DNA of 64,000 nt, taken from a virus. Below the pieces are notes generated by a model. It was not told where the DNA came from and searched no databases. It saw only the letters and a list, made by a program, of their open reading frames with translations. The stretch covers positions 124,001-188,000 of IMG/VR virus record IMGVR_UViG_3300028197_000003. The stretch is one strand, 5' to 3'. The position numbers were made by a program, and so were the translations under genes. Position 1 is the stretch's first letter. Each line of letters starts with the position of its first letter. Below are positions 59,378 through 64,000 of the stretch, in pieces.

Positions 59378-61510
59378 ATGTCAACCAACGAGATTCAGGG
59401 CATGCTTGCCCGTCTACTTGCAACTGAGAATCTGACTGTAGAGCATCGTCAGGTGGCGACTGCATCATTTGGACTTGACGATAGAGTTCTAACCCTCCCC
59501 ATGTGGGACAATGTGACAGCATCAGTCTATGCCATGCTGGTGGCACATGAAGTGGGTCATGCACTCTATACACCATTGCGTAGATGGAGTAGAGAGGAAC
59601 GGTATAGAGATCTTTCACCCTCTTACGTGAACATTGTCGAAGATACTCGTATTGAGAAAATGATGAAGAGGAGATATCCTGGTGTCTCACGTGATTTCTA
59701 TCATGGTTACCATGATATGCATGACAAAGACTTCTTTGAAGTGAAAGATAAAGATCTCACTTACTATTCATTCATTGATCGTATCAACATATATTTCAAG
59801 ATTGGATCATTCATGGATGTTGAATTCAATGATGATGAGGCAGATGTTGTTACTCATATCACTAATTGTGAGACCCATCAAGAAATGCTAGATCTAGCAT
59901 TGATTGTGTGGCAGATGGATAAAGAGAACGATTTAGAATCAATAGAACCAGTTGATGGTAGTCAACAGAGTGGTGGCACTGATGGTGGTGATAAAGAATG
60001 GTTTACTGAGAGCACTCCTGAGGATGATCAACGTAATGATCAGACTAAAGAGGAGTCAGACTTAGACACACCATCATATGATATGAATGATAATTCTGAT
60101 GATGAGGGTGGTGATGTTGATAGTGAGGAACCACTAGAATCAAAAACACAGAAATCATATGATAAAAAACTCAAAGATCTATCAAATGACAATGCATCTA
60201 GACCAACATATATGACACTGCCCAAGGTATATTTGGATAAAGTGGTCATTCCTGTTGGTAATGTTAGACAACACTTTGAGAATCACTTTGAAAGATGCAT
60301 AAATTTCACAGATAATGACAATTATGAAGATCGTACATGCAAGACTGCTATATTTGAATCTAAGGAAGAATATAAACAGTTCAAAACCAGTGCACGAGCA
60401 GGTGTCAACTCTCTTGTGAAAGAGTTTGAAATGAGAAAGAGTGCTAGTGCATATGCAAGAACATCAACTGCTCGCACTGGTGTGCTGGATACTAGCAAAC
60501 TCCACACCTACAAGTATAGTGAGGATATATTCCGTAAGGTATCAGTAACAACTGACGGTAAGAATCACTCTCTCATATTTGTATTGGATTGGTCAGGTTC
60601 AATGCAACACCAGATGCTAAGCACTATAAAACAGTTGTTCCAATTGTTGTGGTTCTGTAAGAAGGTAAGTATTCCCTTTGAAGTATATGCTTTTACCAAT
60701 GAAGCATGGAGAACTAATGATAATCCAGAACAACATGAAAACTGTGCGTGGAGAGAGAAAGATCTTTATATTGGTAAAGAGTTCAGGATGGTGAACTTGA
60801 TTAGTAGTAACATGAAATCACATGATTTTGAGAAACAACTGGAATATGTGTGGTTGACTGCATCATCATTCATAAACTGGATACAGACTCCATTTGGATA
60901 TGGACTATCTGGTACTCCTATCAATGAAGCAATTGTATGTGTGGGTGAGATTGCTAAACAGTATCAGCGTCAGACTAAAACTGAAAATTGCAATGTTGTG
61001 TTCTTGACTGATGGTGAGGGTAATATGTCAGGGATGAATATAACTAGAATGGGATATGATGATGTTGAACGTCGTGCTGCCACCCCAGTTAGGTGGAATA
61101 CTATCATTCGCCATAAATCCCATACTTTCAATGTGGCAGGGATGGGTAGTCTACTCACCAACACACTTCTGAGAGCAATAAAAGTGGACAATCCACAATG
61201 TAATATCATGGCATTCAGATTATTCTCTCCGAATGACTTAGTTTCTCTCCATAGGAACTATGGATCTGAAGCATATGAATCATATGATGATATGCGTAAA
61301 GAGTTGAAGAAACACGGTAGTGTAGCATTCAGCACAACAGGATTTGATCGATGGTTTGGCATTCCTTGCAACAGTGTGTTCAACAGTGAGGATCTGGAGG
61401 TTGATGATGGTGCTAAGAAGAGTGATGTAAGCAAAGCATTTCGTAAAATGCACAGTGGCAAGCGATCAAACAAGTACATCACCAAAGCGTTCATCGAACA
61501 GATCGCATGA
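59378..61510 (+). CDS. Metallopeptidase-VWA (CobT/DUF2201-like) protein
   Basis: 710 aa. The N-terminal part has HEVGH (H57, H61) with NIVEDTRIE about 26 residues later (E88 candidate third ligand), a gluzincin-like zinc site. A long acidic linker (residues 190-270) follows. The C-terminal VWA domain has the MIDAS motif DWSGS (D404, S406, S408), SGTPIN and LTDGEG. The layout resembles CobT and DUF2201 proteins, which work with MoxR/CobS-type AAA ATPases; just such a gene follows. Target unknown. Confidence 0.8.
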   Translation: MSTNEIQGMLARLLATENLTVEHRQVATASFGLDDRVLTLPMWDNVTASVYAMLVAHEVGHALYTPLRRWSREERYRDLSPSYVNIVEDTRIEKMMKRRYPGVSRDFYHGYHDMHDKDFFEVKDKDLTYYSFIDRINIYFKIGSFMDVEFNDDEADVVTHITNCETHQEMLDLALIVWQMDKENDLESIEPVDGSQQSGGTDGGDKEWFTESTPEDDQRNDQTKEESDLDTPSYDMNDNSDDEGGDVDSEEPLESKTQKSYDKKLKDLSNDNASRPTYMTLPKVYLDKVVIPVGNVRQHFENHFERCINFTDNDNYEDRTCKTAIFESKEEYKQFKTSARAGVNSLVKEFEMRKSASAYARTSTARTGVLDTSKLHTYKYSEDIFRKVSVTTDGKNHSLIFVLDWSGSMQHQMLSTIKQLFQLLWFCKKVSIPFEVYAFTNEAWRTNDNPEQHENCAWREKDLYIGKEFRMVNLISSNMKSHDFEKQLEYVWLTASSFINWIQTPFGYGLSGTPINEAIVCVGEIAKQYQRQTKTENCNVVFLTDGEGNMSGMNITRMGYDDVERRAATPVRWNTIIRHKSHTFNVAGMGSLLTNTLLRAIKVDNPQCNIMAFRLFSPNDLVSLHRNYGSEAYESYDDMRKELKKHGSVAFSTTGFDRWFGIPCNSVFNSEDLEVDDGAKKSDVSKAFRKMHSGKRSNKYITKAFIEQIA

Positions 61511-61520
61511 CAGTTGTGTA

Positions 61521-61544
61521 ACTGCCCCGTACTGGGGTAGTTTT
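61521..61544 (+). terminator. Intrinsic terminator between the VWA and CobS-like genes
   Basis: ACTGCCCC (61521-61528) and GGGGTAGT (61534-61541) pair over 8 bp with one G-T wobble, loop GTACT, then T4. It may act as an attenuator separating the pair's levels. Confidence 0.65.
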
Positions 61545-61587
61545 GTCAATTTCTACTTTACACTTAGTTCAATTCCACATCAAACAA

Positions 61588-62682
61588 ATGCCTCGCTCTA
61601 TTGATTCCAAGTTCCACATCAACACACTGACTGACAACTTTGGTACTGAACTTGACGCTGATATGGTCAAGGCATATTGCAACAGTGCAAATGTGTCCTA
61701 TCAGACCATGACTAAGTATCTGAATCAGTATAAGGTCCGTCGTGGCAATTGGAATGTCAGTGATGATAGCACCACCCTTGGGGAGCAGAGTCCTGTCACT
61801 GTTGAGCGTGTTCTACCCACTACTGAAGTGGAAACACTCGTTCCTGCCAAAGATGATACATTTGTTGCCTTTGGTGGATTCCGTGATCTAAAGAAAGTAA
61901 TTCAATCACATCAATTCTATCCTGTATTCATTACAGGTATGTCCGGCAATGGTAAGACATTTGGTGTTGAGCAAGCATGTGCACAACTAGGACGTGAATT
62001 GATTCGCGTCAATATCACTGTGGAGACTGATGAAGATGACCTTATTGGTGGTTTTCGTTTGTTGAATGGTGAGACAGTTTGGCACAATGGTCCAGTGATT
62101 GATGCTATGTCACGTGGAGCAGTTCTCCTTTTAGATGAGATTGACCTAGCATCAAATAAGATCTTATGTCTACAATCTATTCTTGAGGGTAGTGGTGTCT
62201 TCCTGAAGAAGATTGGTGTGCATGTAACACCAAACAATGGATTCAATGTCATTGCCACTGCTAATACCAAAGGCAAGGGATCTGATGATGGTAGATTCAT
62301 TGGCACTAATGTTCTCAATGAGGCATTTCTTGAGAGATTCCCTGTCACATTTGAGCAGTGCTATCCAACACCAGCAGTTGAGTCTAAGATTCTTGAAAAT
62401 GTTGCAGAACAACTCAACATTCCTGCTATTGGTGAGCACACTGATTTCTACAAGCATCTTGTAGATTGGGCAGACATTGTACGTAAAACATTCAATGATG
62501 GTGGCATTGATGAAATTATTTCAACTCGTCGCCTGGTGCATGTTGTGCGAGCATATAGTATCTTTGGTGATAAGATGAAAGCAATTGAATTGTGCTTGAA
62601 TCGCTTCGATGATGATACTAAACTGTCGTTCATGCAATTGTATACTAAACTTGATGCGGATATCGTCATAGAGAGTGACTAA
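61588..62682 (+). CDS. cobS: CobS-like MoxR/AAA ATPase
   Basis: 364 aa from ATG 61588 (an upstream TTG frame extension lacks family residues). FITGMSGNGKTFG is Walker A, LLLDEIDLA Walker B, and LNEAFLERF carries the arginine region; ATANTKGKG is sensor 1. CobS with CobT inserts cobalt in aerobic cobalamin synthesis. cobS is common in cyanophages, but here the partner has a peptidase site, so metal chelation or protein remodelling are both possible. Confidence 0.9.
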   Translation: MPRSIDSKFHINTLTDNFGTELDADMVKAYCNSANVSYQTMTKYLNQYKVRRGNWNVSDDSTTLGEQSPVTVERVLPTTEVETLVPAKDDTFVAFGGFRDLKKVIQSHQFYPVFITGMSGNGKTFGVEQACAQLGRELIRVNITVETDEDDLIGGFRLLNGETVWHNGPVIDAMSRGAVLLLDEIDLASNKILCLQSILEGSGVFLKKIGVHVTPNNGFNVIATANTKGKGSDDGRFIGTNVLNEAFLERFPVTFEQCYPTPAVESKILENVAEQLNIPAIGEHTDFYKHLVDWADIVRKTFNDGGIDEIISTRRLVHVVRAYSIFGDKMKAIELCLNRFDDDTKLSFMQLYTKLDADIVIESD

Positions 62683-62685
62683 ATA
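62679..62685 (+). promoter_or_regulatory. Possible T4-type late box
   Basis: CTAAATA overlaps the cobS stop, 51 nt before the next start; spacing is longer than usual. Confidence 0.4.
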
Positions 62686-62695
62686 TAGCGCAATC

Positions 62696-62718
62696 AGAGA
62701 TTATAAGTTATAATCTCT
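62696..62718 (+). promoter_or_regulatory. Perfect palindrome over -10-like boxes
   Basis: AGAGATTATA (62696-62705) and TATAATCTCT (62709-62718), 10-bp arms with an AGT spacer. TATAAT occurs in the right arm (62709-62714) and again at 62718-62723. It could be an operator overlapping a promoter. Confidence 0.5.
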
Positions 62719-62736
62719 ATAATACTTTGCTGATAG

Positions 62737-62913
62737 ATGAACGTCTCCGACCTTATCGATCTTGCCAATGAATGTAAAGCACATTCAGACTATGAAGCAT
62801 ATGCAAAGTATGTTGGAATTGATTACGATACCTACTACGAAAGTATGCTAGGAATCGAAGAGGATGTGCCAGATGAGGATCTGGCACATTTTTCATGGTG
62901 TGAGTTAGATTGA
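62737..62913 (+). CDS. Small acidic protein with an internal terminator
   Basis: 58 aa, acidic, Tyr-rich (DYEAYAKYVGIDYDTYYES). It follows a palindromic promoter region. Its last 16 codons are overlapped by a strong hairpin with a T-run. No family recognised. Confidence 0.65.
   Translation: MNVSDLIDLANECKAHSDYEAYAKYVGIDYDTYYESMLGIEEDVPDEDLAHFSWCELD
62865..62893 (+). terminator. Intrinsic terminator inside a coding region
   Basis: GTGCCAGAT (62866-62874) and ATCTGGCAC (62879-62887) are a perfect 9-bp stem (a T-A pair extends it) with a GAGG loop, followed by ATTTTT. It lies before the stop codon of the 62737 gene. Confidence 0.75.
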
Positions 62914-62943
62914 GCTCTATACTATGGAAGTCGGGAGGCAACG

Positions 62944-62997
62944 ATGGCCTATGTCCGTCACAACCCGACACCCCATTCACATTACTTGCACAACTGA
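62944..62997 (+). CDS. Possible 17-residue micro-ORF
   Basis: MAYVRHNPTPHSHYLHN follows a strong GGGAGG ribosome-binding site (62934-62939) at good spacing. His-rich. The -35 of the next promoter lies in its end. It may be a true small peptide or chance; no homologue can be tested here. Confidence 0.35.
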   Translation: MAYVRHNPTPHSHYLHN

Positions 62998-63014
62998 GAG
63001 TTATCTGATATACT
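62986..63014 (+). promoter_or_regulatory. sigma-70 promoter with extended -10
   Basis: TTGCAC (62986-62991), 17-nt spacer, TATACT (63009-63014) preceded by TGA. It shares the 15-mer GTTATCTGATATACT with the promoter at 58368. Leader about 49 nt. Confidence 0.7.
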
Positions 63015-63069
63015 TTCGATATGGGAGTAACGCCGCCCTAAAGATCGTTTCCATTCTATATTCATCATC

Positions 63070-63300
63070 ATGCAAATTACCGGTTCATCTGCAATTGCTG
63101 CTATCAACTTCGGTTCTGATAACGCAGTCTCCGTGCAATTCACCAGTAAGGATACAGCATACGACTTCGTTGCCTTGGATGCCACCGCACTCAAGCAGGA
63201 AGTCGAGACCACTGTAACCAAAGGTGAAAGCATTGGCAAACTCATCGCCGCTCGTCGCCGTGATGGTTCACTCAAGGATGTAGTTGTTCAGGCATCCTGA
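63070..63300 (+). CDS. Small beta-rich hypothetical protein
   Basis: 76 aa (ITGSSAIAAINFGSDNAVSVQF), with a pattern of two strands, a helix and a basic GKLIAARRRDGSL tail that resembles KTSC-like small domains, though not certainly. It has its own sigma-70 promoter and is followed by a terminator, so it is a single-gene unit. Confidence 0.65.
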   Translation: MQITGSSAIAAINFGSDNAVSVQFTSKDTAYDFVALDATALKQEVETTVTKGESIGKLIAARRRDGSLKDVVVQAS

Positions 63301-63356
63301 ATGTAACTATCTGTTACCTCGTCCACAATAGTTTCTCACACAAACTAGAATGATCA

Positions 63357-63385
63357 TGCCGGTCTTATCCACCGGCACTTTTTTT
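63357..63385 (+). terminator. Intrinsic terminator
   Basis: TGCCGGT (63357-63363) and ACCGGCA (63371-63377) form a perfect 7-bp stem with a 7-nt loop, followed by C and seven Ts. Confidence 0.85.
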
Positions 63386-63396
63386 ACCATATCGCT

Positions 63397-63732
63397 ATGT
63401 CACTTGATTACGCCAAAGTTTGGGAAGTGATGAACGATCTCGATGAAGTCATTGAACAATGTAAGATCATCCAACAAATGTCTCAGGACTTGGGTGATAT
63501 GATTTCACATGAATGTGATGATGATGTGATTCTGAACAGTGTAATGACACTTACAGGAGTTTCAGAGTTCATGCACCGTAAATTGCAGAACAGTTCCAAC
63601 CTTGCTTGGAACAATACAGTGGTGCCTTTGAAGCGATCAACATATGGTGCATTTTCAAATGCAAGCACGACTAACGTATCGTCAAGAACATTTGAAAATA
63701 GCATAAAAACAGGGATGATTGATCTCTCGTGA
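63397..63732 (+). CDS. Hypothetical helical protein
   Basis: 111 aa. The first 65 residues are acidic and helical (YAKVWEVMNDLDEVIEQCK), then a Ser/Thr/Asn-rich tail. It starts 11 nt after a terminator T-run, like the genes at 5453 and 7655. No family recognised. Confidence 0.6.
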   Translation: MSLDYAKVWEVMNDLDEVIEQCKIIQQMSQDLGDMISHECDDDVILNSVMTLTGVSEFMHRKLQNSSNLAWNNTVVPLKRSTYGAFSNASTTNVSSRTFENSIKTGMIDLS

Positions 63733-63740
63733 ACTCAACA

Positions 63741-64000
63741 ATGATCGACACCACAATTCCCGCTCAATTCATTGAAAGTTATCACACTCACGATGATGCC
63801 AAACAGAATCGTGATGTTGATCCTTATATTGACTCTCCCTTTCTTATCTACAAACAGATGAGTAGCAAGAGGAAGGGTAAATTCTTCGAGTTACTTGTAT
63901 CTGAATATTGTCAACATCTTGGTTTTGATGTTGCTCGTGCTAAGACTACTGATTACGATCGATTGATCAATGGTCAACGATGTGAAATCAAAGGATCTAT
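63741..64000 (+). CDS. PD-(D/E)XK nuclease-like protein, 3' partial
   Basis: At least 86 aa, cut by the right edge. GKFFELLVSEYCQHLGFDVA, then DYDRLINGQRCEIKGS, matches the restriction-endonuclease core: helix Glu, strand Asp, and E-x-K. Starts 8 nt after the previous gene. Identity as a homing, restriction-like or repair nuclease needs the rest of the gene. Confidence 0.6.
   Translation, partial: MIDTTIPAQFIESYHTHDDAKQNRDVDPYIDSPFLIYKQMSSKRKGKFFELLVSEYCQHLGFDVARAKTTDYDRLINGQRCEIKGS

Overview
The window is part of the genome of a T4-like myovirus that infects marine picocyanobacteria (Synechococcus or Prochlorococcus). Three things in the sequence show this together: intact photosystem II genes psbA and psbD with plastocyanin and ferredoxin, phage-type nucleotide and replication genes (thyX, phoH, gp59, gp32, a gp33-like late coactivator), and T4-type baseplate and head genes (gp53, gp48, gp4, gp26, gp27-like, gp5-like). 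Genes are densely packed, mostly on the plus strand, and joined by ATGA/GTGA/TAATG overlaps. Two minus-strand islands (27484-30464 and 56803-58367) interrupt this.

Layout. 1-4153: four overlapping genes with five copies of a DUF616 (TOD1/MUCI70-like) glycosyltransferase-type domain; the first runs off the left edge. 4154-13459: photosynthesis and electron-transfer block (psbA, a 93-residue unknown, psbD, a DoxX-like protein, small membrane proteins, a secreted HEXXH protein, two amidinotransferase paralogues, petE, petF, a 2-oxoglutarate oxygenase, a glutaredoxin). 13574-19856: small conserved phage genes, a radical SAM enzyme, a probable glutamine riboswitch with its conserved short peptide, a DUF4278 gene, thyX, a carbamoyltransferase split into two ORFs plus an extra N-terminal paralogue, and a second radical SAM enzyme. 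19877-27498: phoH, a RecB-like nuclease, gp33-like, a third radical SAM enzyme, gp59, a DUF1825-like gene, an SGNH hydrolase, an ABM protein, gp32 and two more oxygenases. 27484-41190: baseplate wedge, tube and hub, and head completion. 41227-55849: large fibre or adhesin-like proteins with beta-helix, collar and repeat modules, plus a fourth oxygenase. 55836-58367: a sugar island (unrecognised enzyme, SIS-HAD fusion, KdsB-like cytidylyltransferase). 58412-64000: a VOC protein, a metallopeptidase-VWA protein paired with a CobS-like AAA ATPase, small phage genes, and the start of a PD-(D/E)XK nuclease.

Regulation is unusually readable. Near-consensus sigma-70 promoters (TTGACA-17-TATAAT type) precede several short or early-looking genes. 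T4-type late boxes (CTAAATA/ATAAATA/TATAAATA) sit 18-33 nt before many genes, including the structural ones. Strong intrinsic terminators are often fused to promoters or even placed inside coding ends. A hairpin element occurs in three copies.

The host-derived genes would keep photosystem II turnover and electron flow running during infection. The amidinotransferases, carbamoyltransferase, radical SAM enzymes, oxygenases and glycosyltransferase-like genes suggest an uncharacterised small-molecule, glycan or nucleotide modification capability. That function is inference. Gene names are by recognition of motifs and gene order, without database searches.
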